The notes under the pieces are model-generated. The model saw only the letters and a program-made list of their open reading frames with translations. It was not told the origin of the DNA and made no database searches. Source: Oscillospiraceae bacterium (GTDB taxonomy: Bacteria; Bacillota; Clostridia; Oscillospirales; Ruminococcaceae). Taken from it: a stretch of 64,000 nt of DNA. Positions 18,147-27,710 of this stretch are shown here, one piece after another; position 1 is the stretch's first letter, and every line of letters starts with the position of its first letter. The stretch covers positions 38,905 to 102,904 of the forward strand of contig WRMK01000001.1 of the NCBI GenBank assembly GCA_009777155.1. Direction: 5' to 3'. Both the position numbers and the translations under genes were made by a program.

Positions 18147-18200
18147 ACCCCTGCACCAAACAATAGACATTTTTGCTTGTCTACTGTTTGGTGCAGGGGT
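18147..18200. repeat. Strong hairpin between capsid and connector genes
   Basis: ACCCCTGCACCAAACAATAGACA / TGTCTACTGTTTGGTGCAGGGGT, one mismatch in 23. Confidence 0.9.
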
Positions 18201-18230
18201 AACACCCGCCCCGAACCGCAAAATTGCTAT

Positions 18231-19121
18231 TTATTTTGTTGAAACTGCGACTACATTTTGCTTATTTTTTGGTAAAAATAAGTCGTGGTATTTTCTGTAA
18301 TCAACGTCCCACGCATCGGCGAATTGGTTGTTTTCCGGTGCGATAATTTTCACGTTATCGGTCTTGGAAACTGCAATCGGCGCGCTTTTCGGGCAGATAA
18401 TCCAGTTAATATCTTTTGCAGTTGCAGTCGGCACAAAACCGCCTTCGTCGCCGCTTCTGAAGGTGTACGCGGTCTTCATTCTCGCACTCGGAACGGGAAT
18501 TATGCAGGCGCCGTTGAGGTACTTGACTTCAAAGTCAAGTTCACCTTGTTTGAAATTGCCGACTTCGATAGTTTTCAGAATTTCGTCGGAGGAAAGCAAG
18601 GTGTCATAAACCGGCCTTGACATTATAACTATCAGCTCGCCCTCGCCGCCGATTATATCACTTACCTCGCCAAGTTGCGCCGATAATTCCGAAAGAATAT
18701 CGCCCGAATCGGGAGTGTAAGTGCTTTCAATTTCCGCCAAAGATGCTAATTTTGAGTACCTGTAAGCGTCAATTTCCGGTATCACTTTTGTGCGTTGAAA
18801 TTCCTCCGCGACATTGGCCGCAGATAGTGCGAATGCGGTTTCATCGACGTCAACTGCGTCTAATCTGAAACGTCTTCCGCGGTCCTGACTCATCTTGTAA
18901 GTTTCGTAACTAAAGGTAATCGCGCCGGTTGAATAACCAGTGTCGCGGTCATAATCGGCGAGGCCTTGTGTGGAAATGAGCGGCATTTTTATCTCCTTGC
19001 CGCCGTTATAAATCACCTGTCCCGCGTTTTCTTCCATCCAACCGGAAGTCGAGCTTTCTAAAATTTGTTTGTCAAGTTCCTTCTGAAAAACACTTGCGTA
19101 TTCTACTGTATTGATTGCCAT
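18231..19121 (-). CDS. Phage major capsid protein
   Basis: MAINTVEYASVFQKELDKQILESSTSGWMEENAGQVIYNGGKEIKMP...GLADYDRDTGYSTGAITFSYETYKMSQDRGRRFRLD. Confidence 0.88.
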   Translation of the reverse strand: MAINTVEYASVFQKELDKQILESSTSGWMEENAGQVIYNGGKEIKMPLISTQGLADYDRDTGYSTGAITFSYETYKMSQDRGRRFRLDAVDVDETAFALSAANVAEEFQRTKVIPEIDAYRYSKLASLAEIESTYTPDSGDILSELSAQLGEVSDIIGGEGELIVIMSRPVYDTLLSSDEILKTIEVGNFKQGELDFEVKYLNGACIIPVPSARMKTAYTFRSGDEGGFVPTATAKDINWIICPKSAPIAVSKTDNVKIIAPENNQFADAWDVDYRKYHDLFLPKNKQNVVAVSTK

Positions 19122-19196
19122 AATTATTTTTCCTTTCTGTTAATTTCCCGTTATTTTCGGGAAATATTTTTTGTTTAGTGACACTTTTTTATTGCA

Positions 19197-19520
19197 TCAC
19201 CTGCGTTTTTTGAACGCCTCGCGGACGTCACTGTACTTGTCTTCGCAAGACTCCGTCTTGACCGAAAACTCCGGCAAAACCGACCTCGCCAGAAGCAATT
19301 CTTCGGTTTTTGCGCGGAGCGCAAGGTTGTCTGAAATTAATTCGGCGTTGTCTTTTGTGAGCATGTCAATCCGCGCTTGCTGCGCGGATATTTCCGCTTT
19401 TAATGCGTCTAATTCAAGACACTCCTCGCAAGATTTCGGCGATAATTCCGGCGTCTCAATTAAATCCGATTCGACATTTTCGTCTTCAAAAAATTGCATT
19501 TCTTCATTCAAATTTCTCAC
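19197..19520 (-). CDS. Putative scaffold protein (small, coiled-coil)
   Basis: 107 aa, heptad-like DALKAEISAQQARIDMLTKDNAELISDNLALRAKTEEL upstream of the capsid gene. Confidence 0.6.
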   Translation of the reverse strand: MRNLNEEMQFFEDENVESDLIETPELSPKSCEECLELDALKAEISAQQARIDMLTKDNAELISDNLALRAKTEELLLARSVLPEFSVKTESCEDKYSDVREAFKKRR

Positions 19521-20895
19521 CTCCTTTCAAGGCTTCATCAGCAACTGACACTGCGTTTAACTCGTCTGCCGAAAGCCCGTAAACCTCCATTAATGCTCGG
19601 TTTTTGTCGATGATTCCCGCCTTGAAAAGTTTCACCGCGTTGTCAATTCTCGCGCTGTTGTCCTGCATAACGCTGTCTGCAAAAACTACGTTAACTTTAC
19701 AATCATCGCGGCTTAAAGTGAACGGCAACGCGCCTGTCAACTTGCCGAGCAAAGCGATATTTTCGAGCAAATCTGTCAACCCTTCGCGAATTAACTGTTG
19801 ATGTGCAGTTTTTGTGCGATGAGTTTTTGTGCCTTGATTAATTACCTCGGTCGCCGTGCGAATACTGTTGCTTTTGAAGGACATTGCGCCCGGCGATAAA
19901 CCCGCTTGCATACAGAGTAAATCCAGTAATTCCTCAATCGCTTCAACGTGCTCTCGTACTCGCAGTTCGGTTGAGTTGTCAACTATTTTCAACTCCTCGC
20001 GGTCGTTAGCCGAAAACGCTTGATAAACTTCGTCGCCGGTGTCAAAAAATCTGTGCAGTTTTCCGTCGTCGCCGTACTCGCCTTTAATCGCGGAAACAGG
20101 CACTATAATGCGCTTTCTGCCGAGTATAAATTCACGTTCCATGCTGTCAAAAATTATGTCAAGACTCTTTAAAACATCAGCAGAATTTGCCAAAACTGAC
20201 ATACCGAGCGGCGAATCGCAGACATTGTTCACGGAAGACGGCCGAAAGTATACAAATAACGGCTTTTTCAAGTTGCTGATTCTTGTCTCTTTTTGCAGTT
20301 TCGGGAAAATGTCACTAAGCTCAATTTCCTTATCGCTATCGCCGTCGTAGAGCGTGTTTGTGATGATGTAGTCATTGCCGAATTTCTCATGTTTCTCGTG
20401 CAAATAGTAACGTCTGCCGTCAATTTCAAACCGTGAAATAATTATACCGCCGTAGACCCCGCGCTCGTCGTATTGAGTGGGTATAAACTTGTCGCCGCCA
20501 ATGTAATTTAGACGAATTTCGTTATTTTCGCTGTAAACTTTAATTACACCGCTTCCAAGCGCGAACATTTTTTCAAGAAACAGCGGAAAACACCGCCAGA
20601 ATCCGTTATCGCGCAGAGTGTCACTAACGAATTTTTCCGCTTCATTTGAAGCAAAACCGAAGTCTGCTTGTTCGCAAAAGCAAAGCGCGGAAAGCTCGGC
20701 GCAGAGCGACTTTGCCGCCCCTAAAGAATTAACCCGCCTCATGCCGCCCTCGATGCCGCCTTTGCGCGCATATCTCCATTCGCCGCCACCCGCGTAGATG
20801 TGTTTCCAGCGTTCGGCGTCGGTCGCGAACGGAATCGGCGGCCTCGGAGCCGGCGTTATACTTGTGTTTTTCCTGAAAATGTTTTTGATGTTCAT
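19504..20895 (-). CDS. Phage portal protein (start MNIKN; the longer ORF to 21129 overlaps TerL)
   Basis: Position between TerL and scaffold; portal-like sequence. Confidence 0.82.
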   Translation of the reverse strand: MNIKNIFRKNTSITPAPRPPIPFATDAERWKHIYAGGGEWRYARKGGIEGGMRRVNSLGAAKSLCAELSALCFCEQADFGFASNEAEKFVSDTLRDNGFWRCFPLFLEKMFALGSGVIKVYSENNEIRLNYIGGDKFIPTQYDERGVYGGIIISRFEIDGRRYYLHEKHEKFGNDYIITNTLYDGDSDKEIELSDIFPKLQKETRISNLKKPLFVYFRPSSVNNVCDSPLGMSVLANSADVLKSLDIIFDSMEREFILGRKRIIVPVSAIKGEYGDDGKLHRFFDTGDEVYQAFSANDREELKIVDNSTELRVREHVEAIEELLDLLCMQAGLSPGAMSFKSNSIRTATEVINQGTKTHRTKTAHQQLIREGLTDLLENIALLGKLTGALPFTLSRDDCKVNVVFADSVMQDNSARIDNAVKLFKAGIIDKNRALMEVYGLSADELNAVSVADEALKGGEKFE

Positions 20896-20977
20896 TGCGT
20901 TTTCCTTTCTTTTTTTACTCCGCAAATCCTTGCGGATTTGCTTCGCGGGGCAGGGGAACCCTGCCCCCTTGACATTT

Positions 20978-22321
20978 TTAGAACTTGAATAATTCCCTCT
21001 CGTACCGCTCAATTGCGTACTCGAAAGCATCGAGAGAATCAATGTTGACACTTCCGTCGTCAAGGCGGGCGTCTTTGCCGTTTTTGTCGGTTTTTCCGCT
21101 GTCCCAGACTGCGTTTTCAATTGCTTCAATAAAATTTACGCAACTTGAATCCACAAAAAAACGCCCCGCAGAAATTAGTCTGCACAGCATTGCAATTCTC
21201 TGATTTATCGGGCGTTTAAGCGCGTTTTTCACGTCAATCGAGACGGCGCGGCGGAAACTTTTTACTAATAATTGCTCCGCGCTGTCGCAGTAAATTGCTT
21301 TCAGTGGTGAAAATTCTTCGCGCCATTCGGCAGTTTTTTGGGTGAAATCTGCGATTAAACTTTCGGCGGATTTGTTCTCTTTGTCGTAGTGTTCGCGGAG
21401 CAAGTAGACATTCCTGAAGCCTTTGTCAAAGCCGACAAGACTGAATACGCTCGCGCTTTTGTTGCCGCCGTAATCCACGCCCATGACCGCGAAAAGTAAG
21501 GGGTTTGCGTTAAGTTTTTCGCGCATTTTTTTGTCACTAAGCACCATTTTTGTTTTGTCAAATTCGCCGTAAATTCTGCCCTCTGCCGCCACCCAAAGCC
21601 CTAAAATAAACCTGTCGTAAAACATGCCCGTGAATTCTTTTTTTAGACTTTCGACGTATTTTTTATCGAGATGAATGTTATCATCAAGTGTGAATTTTAT
21701 GTCAAGTAAGTCTAAATCCGGGCTGTCGAGATAATCGCGTTTAAGCCAGTGATTCGGGTGGTCCGGGTTGGTTGTTGCGAAAAGTTTTGCGTCTTTTTCC
21801 GAGAGCCGCGACAACAACATTTTGAAAAATTCTTCCTCGAAAAGTGACAACTCGTCGCAGTAGGCACCATCGAGTGTAAGCCCGCGAATTTTGCCCTCAC
21901 TGCGGGCGTCACTTACACCTTCTAAGTAAATTCGCCGCCCGAAAAGTGAGGCTTCTTTTTTAGCGAGAGAGTAAGTAAATTTGCCGTCGAAAATGTCCGA
22001 TAGCGGCTCGAGAACATTGCGTTTTAGTGTCATGAGAGTTTTCGCCGTCATCATAAACTTACAATTTACATCCTTTGTAACAACCCAAAAACCCCATAAA
22101 AGCAGGGAAACATACGTCTTTCCCGAACGCACGCTCCCCTCTAAAATATTTATTCTTTTCAGTGTTCCGTTTTTGAGATGTTCTAAGCAGGCGGTCTGTT
22201 TTTTAGACAACGAATCTTTTTTGCAGGATTTTTCACTCAATAAATTTGTCACCTTCTTTCTTAAATATTTCCAAGATTTCTTCGAGCAGATGGTTTTGCT
22301 CTTTTTCCTTGTTGTCTTCAC
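20978..22321 (-). CDS. Phage terminase large subunit
   Basis: Walker A LEGSVRSGKTYVSLL, Walker B LDGAYCDELSLF, nuclease-like MGVDYGG. Confidence 0.9.
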   Translation of the reverse strand: MKTTRKKSKTICSKKSWKYLRKKVTNLLSEKSCKKDSLSKKQTACLEHLKNGTLKRINILEGSVRSGKTYVSLLLWGFWVVTKDVNCKFMMTAKTLMTLKRNVLEPLSDIFDGKFTYSLAKKEASLFGRRIYLEGVSDARSEGKIRGLTLDGAYCDELSLFEEEFFKMLLSRLSEKDAKLFATTNPDHPNHWLKRDYLDSPDLDLLDIKFTLDDNIHLDKKYVESLKKEFTGMFYDRFILGLWVAAEGRIYGEFDKTKMVLSDKKMREKLNANPLLFAVMGVDYGGNKSASVFSLVGFDKGFRNVYLLREHYDKENKSAESLIADFTQKTAEWREEFSPLKAIYCDSAEQLLVKSFRRAVSIDVKNALKRPINQRIAMLCRLISAGRFFVDSSCVNFIEAIENAVWDSGKTDKNGKDARLDDGSVNIDSLDAFEYAIERYERELFKF

Positions 22322-22523
22322 TTGCGAATCCCTTGTCGAACATCAACTTGAAAATACGCGCTAATTTTTCGAGGTCTTTTTCGGCTAAGTTGTCTAACAG
22401 CTCGCTGTCCGAAAGTTTCCCCAAAAAATACTCGCCGAACGCGAGGATTTTGTCTCTGTTTTCCGAGAAGAATTTTTCCTTCTTCATCTTTTCACTCCTC
22501 CCATGATACATCATAACACACAT
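22233..22523 (-). CDS. Putative terminase small subunit or phage-like hypothetical
   Basis: Small charged helical ORF overlapping TerL start. Confidence 0.45.
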   Translation of the reverse strand: MCVMMYHGRSEKMKKEKFFSENRDKILAFGEYFLGKLSDSELLDNLAEKDLEKLARIFKLMFDKGFASEDNKEKEQNHLLEEILEIFKKEGDKFIE

Positions 22524-22625
22524 GTATAGTGCAATGCAATGACAATTTCAAAAAACACTTGAAAATTAATAAAAACTATGTTATAATATTATTAATACAA
22601 GTAATTATGGAAGGAAAAACGCCCG

Positions 22626-23291
22626 ATGAAACACATTTTGATTGTCGAAGACGACCGCAGTATAGCCAAAAACTTGTCAATTTTGCTGTCCGGTGAGGGC
22701 TATTTTGTAACCTCGGCGCATACCCAAAAACAAGCGATTAATTCGCTTGAAAATAATCGTTTTGATTTAATTTTGCTCGATATTTCACTCCCGGATGGCA
22801 ACGGATTCGCTGTTTGTACCGCCGCAAAACGCGTTAGTGACGCACCTGTAATTTTTCTGACCGCGATGGACGACGAAATTAACGCAGTGACCGGACTTGA
22901 CATGGGCGCGGACGATTATATCACTAAACCTTTTCGCCCGATGGAGTTACTTTCGCGCATAAAAAGCGTGCTTCGGCGCAGTAATAAAGCGGAAGCTGTG
23001 GTGGAACTTGACAATTTGAAAATCGACACAATCCGCGGAACTGTACACAAAAATGGCTCTGAATTATTCCTTTCTGCATTAGAATATCGCCTGTTACTTG
23101 TATTTGTCAACAACCGCGGAATTGTTTTGTCGCGTGAGAAATTACTCGCGGAAATTTGGGACATCGCGGGTGAATTTGTCAACGATAACACGCTCACAGT
23201 CTACATAAAACGTATTCGCGACAAAATTGAAAACAACCCCGCTACACCCACAATTATTAAAACTATAAGGGGTTTGGGCTATAAAATGTGA
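22626..23291 (+). CDS. OmpR-family response regulator
   Basis: ILIVEDDRSIAKNL, LILLDISLPDGNGF, C-terminal winged helix. Confidence 0.93.
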   Translation: MKHILIVEDDRSIAKNLSILLSGEGYFVTSAHTQKQAINSLENNRFDLILLDISLPDGNGFAVCTAAKRVSDAPVIFLTAMDDEINAVTGLDMGADDYITKPFRPMELLSRIKSVLRRSNKAEAVVELDNLKIDTIRGTVHKNGSELFLSALEYRLLLVFVNNRGIVLSREKLLAEIWDIAGEFVNDNTLTVYIKRIRDKIENNPATPTIIKTIRGLGYKM

Positions 23292-23340
23292 GATATTTAT
23301 ACCTTTAATAATACAGTTATTTAGAAAGGCCGGTGAAAAA

Positions 23341-24192
23341 ATGTTAATAGGAAAATCGAAGAAAATGATTGCGGAATTGAACGGGCAAATTGACAGAATA
23401 CTTCACGGTGACGACAGTATTGACATTCAAATGTTCAAGGAAGGCGAGATGTATATTTTGCAAAATCAGATTAATAAAATGACTGTGAGATTGCGCGAAA
23501 ATGCGTCTTTACTGAAGAAAGACAAGACTTATTTGGCGGATTCACTCGCGGATATTTCGCACCAACTGCGAACGCCCATGACCTCGTTGCAAATTCTACT
23601 TACATTTTTGTCTAAATCAACCTTAAATGAGACAGAACGCGCGAATTATTCGCGCGAAGCAGAGGCGTTATTGTCGCGCATGGACTGGCTTTTGTCGGCA
23701 CTGTTGAAGATATCGAAAATTGACACCGGAACTGCCGTTTTCGCACATGAAAAAGTCAAAGTCAGCGAGTTAATTAAGCGCAGTACTGAGCCTTTTGCTA
23801 TCCCGCTTGAGTTGCAAAATATCGAGTTAAAAATTAATTGCGATGAGTCACTTTCTTTTGTCGGCGACATAAATTGGACGGCGGAGGCGGTCGGAAATAT
23901 ACTCAAAAATTGCATTGAACATACGAGAAATTTGATTGAAATTAACTGTACGGAAAATGCAATTTACACCGAAATTATCATCAGCGATAACGGCGCGGGA
24001 ATTGATAAAACCGACCTTCCGCATATCTTCGAGCGGTTTTACCGCGGCGAGAATTACAGCGAAAATAATTACGGAATCGGCCTCGCACTTTGCCGAATGA
24101 TTTTGTCAAAACAAAACGCAACCGTCAAGGCAGAAAACTCCGAAAAAGGCGCGAAATTTATCATAAAATTTTACAAAGTGACAGATTTGTAA
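23341..24192 (+). CDS. Sensor histidine kinase
   Basis: ADISHQLRTPMTSL, NCIEHT, DNGAGI, YGIGLALC. Confidence 0.92.
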   Translation: MLIGKSKKMIAELNGQIDRILHGDDSIDIQMFKEGEMYILQNQINKMTVRLRENASLLKKDKTYLADSLADISHQLRTPMTSLQILLTFLSKSTLNETERANYSREAEALLSRMDWLLSALLKISKIDTGTAVFAHEKVKVSELIKRSTEPFAIPLELQNIELKINCDESLSFVGDINWTAEAVGNILKNCIEHTRNLIEINCTENAIYTEIIISDNGAGIDKTDLPHIFERFYRGENYSENNYGIGLALCRMILSKQNATVKAENSEKGAKFIIKFYKVTDL

Positions 24193-24260
24193 TGAAAAAG
24201 TCACCGAGATGTAACATTAATGGTATAAAATAGAGAAAACATCATCGGGAGGATTAGAAA

Positions 24261-24947
24261 ATGGAAATTTTAAGAGTAGAAAATTTGTGCAAAACTTATG
24301 GGCTTATGGGAAATGAGAATATTGTCCGCGCTTTGGACGATGTTTCGTTCTCGGTTCAGAAAGGCGAATTTATTGCAATCGTCGGGCCCTCGGGTTCGGG
24401 AAAATCCACGCTGCTGCACATTTTAGGCGGTGTTGACACGCCGACGTCGGGGAAAGTTTCCGTTGACGGAATTGATGTTTACGCGCAAAATAATGAGCAA
24501 CTTGCTATATTTCGGCGGCGGCAAGTCGGGTTAATTTATCAGTTTTATAACTTGATTCCCGTGCTCACCGTCGCCGAAAATATAACGTTGCCATTGCTTA
24601 TGGACGGCAGAAAAGTTAACACCGAACGCCTAAATGAACTGCTCGAAACTTTACATCTTGAGGACCGCGCCGCGCATTTGCCGAACCAGCTTTCGGGCGG
24701 GCAGCAACAGCGCGCTTCCATTGGCCGTGCGCTGATTAACGCGCCTGCGATTGTGCTCGCGGACGAACCTACAGGCAACCTTGACACGAAAAACAGCCGC
24801 GCAATTACCGACTTGTTGAAACTAAGCAATAAAAAATATAAACAAACATTAATTTTGATTACTCATGATGAAAATATCGCGCTTCAGGCCGACCGAATTA
24901 TCGGAATTGAGGACGGAAAAATCGCAAGAGATGAGGTGATTAGATGA
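24261..24947 (+). CDS. ABC transporter ATP-binding protein (MacB/BceA type)
   Basis: [41 protein letters not shown]. Confidence 0.95.
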   Translation: MEILRVENLCKTYGLMGNENIVRALDDVSFSVQKGEFIAIVGPSGSGKSTLLHILGGVDTPTSGKVSVDGIDVYAQNNEQLAIFRRRQVGLIYQFYNLIPVLTVAENITLPLLMDGRKVNTERLNELLETLHLEDRAAHLPNQLSGGQQQRASIGRALINAPAIVLADEPTGNLDTKNSRAITDLLKLSNKKYKQTLILITHDENIALQADRIIGIEDGKIARDEVIR

Positions 24948-27532
24948 ATGTTTTTTCAAAAATCACACTAAAATCTCTATTGAAAAATCGCACTCGAACT
25001 ATCGTTACGATTGTCGGTGTAATCCTTTCTGCATCTATGTTAACCGCAGTTACCACCTTCATCTCGTCACTGCAAAATCAACTCATGCGAACCGCAATAA
25101 TGCAAGACGGCGACTGGCATATTCGCTATGATAATATTTACGATGGATTTTTAGAAAAACTTGAAAATGATGAGGAAGTTGAAAGATTTGCCGTTTCGAT
25201 GGAAACTGATTATGTATTTTCGCGCTCACTGATGACCGAAAGTGAAAATTCTGTCAGCTTTCGAGTGGTTGATGGCCACGATTCGCGGGATTTGAGGTGT
25301 CAAGTTTTCGCCTATGACGACGTGGCTTTGTCAACTTTGCCGATTAATTTAACAGCGGGCAGACTGCCCGAAAATGAGGACGAAATCGTCTTAACTTACG
25401 CTAATAATTTCTTTAAAGATTACAAAATCGGCGATACTTTAACAACAGAAAAACGCGTAATTACAACCGATTGGAGCACTTTTCAGGACGGGGATGAAGT
25501 AACTTTTGAGACCGTGACAAAAAGCTATGAAATTGTCGGTTTGAGCGGTTTTTTAAGCTACACAAATCAACTGCATTTTATTACAAAAATAGGTGACGAA
25601 GATGTGCATGAGAGTGCCCGCTATTCTGTTTACGTGAAGCTGAAAAACCCGCGCAGTGTCTATGTTTTTAACAGTGGAAACGCCGCGAATTATATTAACG
25701 AAACTGTCGATGAATTTAATAAAGTTAACGTAAGCTCGGCGTATAATAAGAATTATTTGCGTACTTTGGGCATTTCCGATAACAATAATATTAATCAAGT
25801 TTTGTATTCACTTGCGGCGATTCTGATTTCGCTAATTATGATAGGTTCAATCCTGCTAATTAACAATTCGTTTTACATTTCGGTGGCCGAACGGACTAAG
25901 CAGTTCGGGATTTTATCCTCGGTCGGTGCGACGCGAAAACAACTGCGAAAGTCGGTTTTATTTGAGGGTTTTTTTATTGGAATTATTGGAATTCCGCTCG
26001 GCGTTATTGCGGGAATTGCAGGGATAGGTGTGACGCTTAACGTCGTCACAAATCTGCTTGCAGACTCGCTTTGGGGCGCACCGTTAACTCTGCATATATC
26101 ATGGGAATCCGTCGCCGTTGCAGTTGTAATCGGTGCAATTACCATACTCATTTCGGCGTATATTCCGGCCGTAAAAGCGGCGCGTGTTTCCGCAATTGAA
26201 AGCATTAGACAATCGCGCGATATTAAACTTAAACCGGGTAAGCTCAAAACTTCCAAGTTGACACAAAAACTTTTCGGAATTGAGGGAATTTTGGCAAGTA
26301 AAAACTTCAAAAGGGACAAAAAACGCTACCGCGCAACTATAATTTCGCTGTTTGTGAGTGTGGTTTTGTTTGTTTCGGCGAATTCGTTTGCGGAAACTCT
26401 AAAAAGAGGCGTGAATATGGCAGTTGATGTTGTTGGTTACGATATTTCTTTCACATCTGACGACATGGAAACTGATGATTTTCTAATGTTGTTCGATGAA
26501 ATAAACAGCACCGAAAATGTCACTGACGGCGGCTATTATTTCACTTACACCTACCGTACGCAAATCACTTCCGAGATGATGAGCGATGCCGAAAAACAGC
26601 TCTACGGCTATGCTGACGCCGATAGGTTTATTATGGACCATATAGTTTTTCTAAACTTTATTGACGATGAAAATTACAGTAAATATTTAGACGAGTTAAA
26701 CCTGCATGACGGCAGCGATTCCATGAGTTTTCCGTGTTACACAATTTCGCATACATACAACACCACTGAAAGGCGTGTAATCAGGGAAAATATGGTTGGC
26801 GACTTGAAGAACTTGACACTTGAACTTACGCCGAATATGCTTCGTGGCGGCGAAAATGTTACTCTTTCACTTAATTTTGTCGAGGTGATGCCTGCGATAT
26901 TTATGCAAATGTTTTCGGGTAATTTTTTAGTGGTTTACGCGCCATTTTCCGCACTTGAAAAATTCAATTTAGACGAAATATCTCCCGAAAATCCGATGAT
27001 GACTTTCCTTTCCGACAAGCCGAATACTACATTTGAAGAAATAGAAAATCTCGCCGAAAATTACACCCATGTGTATCAACTTTACAACATTGCCGAGGCG
27101 CAAAGGCAGGAGCGCAATGTACTTTTGGTGATAAATATTTTTTCGTACGGTTTTATAATTTTGATGTCGCTGATAACTGTTGCTAATGTTTTTAATACGA
27201 TTTCGACTAACGTGAATCTGCGCCGCCGCGAATTTGCCGTGCTGAAATCAGTCGGTTTGTCCGACCGCAGTTTCAACAAAATGATGTGTTTGGAATGTGT
27301 CACTTACGGCGCAAAAGCCCTGTTTTACGGGCTTCCCGTGTCGCTTTTTGTCTCTTATTTAATTTACAAAAGTGTAAATTTCGGGGTGGAAATTAATTAT
27401 CTGCCGCCGCTTGGCGGGATTATTGTCAGCGCGGGAGTTGTGTTTTTGGTGGTGTTCGCGACTATGGTTTATTCGCTGGCTAAGGTTCGGGGCGAGAATA
27501 CGGTGGATACTTTGCGGAATGAGGTTATATAG
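24944..27532 (+). CDS. FtsX-like ABC transporter permease
   Basis: 862 aa, two FtsX domains, overlaps ATPase. Confidence 0.93.
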   Translation: MNVFSKITLKSLLKNRTRTIVTIVGVILSASMLTAVTTFISSLQNQLMRTAIMQDGDWHIRYDNIYDGFLEKLENDEEVERFAVSMETDYVFSRSLMTESENSVSFRVVDGHDSRDLRCQVFAYDDVALSTLPINLTAGRLPENEDEIVLTYANNFFKDYKIGDTLTTEKRVITTDWSTFQDGDEVTFETVTKSYEIVGLSGFLSYTNQLHFITKIGDEDVHESARYSVYVKLKNPRSVYVFNSGNAANYINETVDEFNKVNVSSAYNKNYLRTLGISDNNNINQVLYSLAAILISLIMIGSILLINNSFYISVAERTKQFGILSSVGATRKQLRKSVLFEGFFIGIIGIPLGVIAGIAGIGVTLNVVTNLLADSLWGAPLTLHISWESVAVAVVIGAITILISAYIPAVKAARVSAIESIRQSRDIKLKPGKLKTSKLTQKLFGIEGILASKNFKRDKKRYRATIISLFVSVVLFVSANSFAETLKRGVNMAVDVVGYDISFTSDDMETDDFLMLFDEINSTENVTDGGYYFTYTYRTQITSEMMSDAEKQLYGYADADRFIMDHIVFLNFIDDENYSKYLDELNLHDGSDSMSFPCYTISHTYNTTERRVIRENMVGDLKNLTLELTPNMLRGGENVTLSLNFVEVMPAIFMQMFSGNFLVVYAPFSALEKFNLDEISPENPMMTFLSDKPNTTFEEIENLAENYTHVYQLYNIAEAQRQERNVLLVINIFSYGFIILMSLITVANVFNTISTNVNLRRREFAVLKSVGLSDRSFNKMMCLECVTYGAKALFYGLPVSLFVSYLIYKSVNFGVEINYLPPLGGIIVSAGVVFLVVFATMVYSLAKVRGENTVDTLRNEVI

Positions 27533-27609
27533 CAATTTCTAATCGGGATTACTATGGGATGCGGGGCTGTGTTGTGTAGTATTGCGGAAGCCGCCGCAAA
27601 GCATGATTA

Positions 27610-27640
27610 AACCCGCCTATTCTTAACGAACAGGCGGGTT
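27610..27640. terminator. Rho-independent-type hairpin AACCCGCCT...AGGCGGGTT
   Basis: Perfect inverted repeat with T-rich downstream tract. Confidence 0.75.
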
Positions 27641-27649
27641 CTAATTTTC

Positions 27650-27676
27650 CGGGGAAGGAGGGAATTGAACCCTCGA
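27650..27676 (-). other. Displaced tRNA 3' end (T arm plus acceptor), candidate prophage att site
   Basis: Reverse complement reads GAGGG-TTCAATT-CCCTC-CTTCCCC-G beside an integrase. Confidence 0.75.
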
Positions 27677-27710
27677 AACGCCACCATAAACCCCCATTAA
27701 CAAAGCAATA

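Noticed and set aside
20896-21129. N-terminal extension of the portal ORF
   Set aside because: Overlaps TerL coding sequence; internal start at 20895 (MNIKNIF) fits module spacing
22626-27532. Two-component/ABC locus as phage cargo
   Set aside because: Standard host-type peptide-sensing/resistance arrangement, lying outside both phage-like modules
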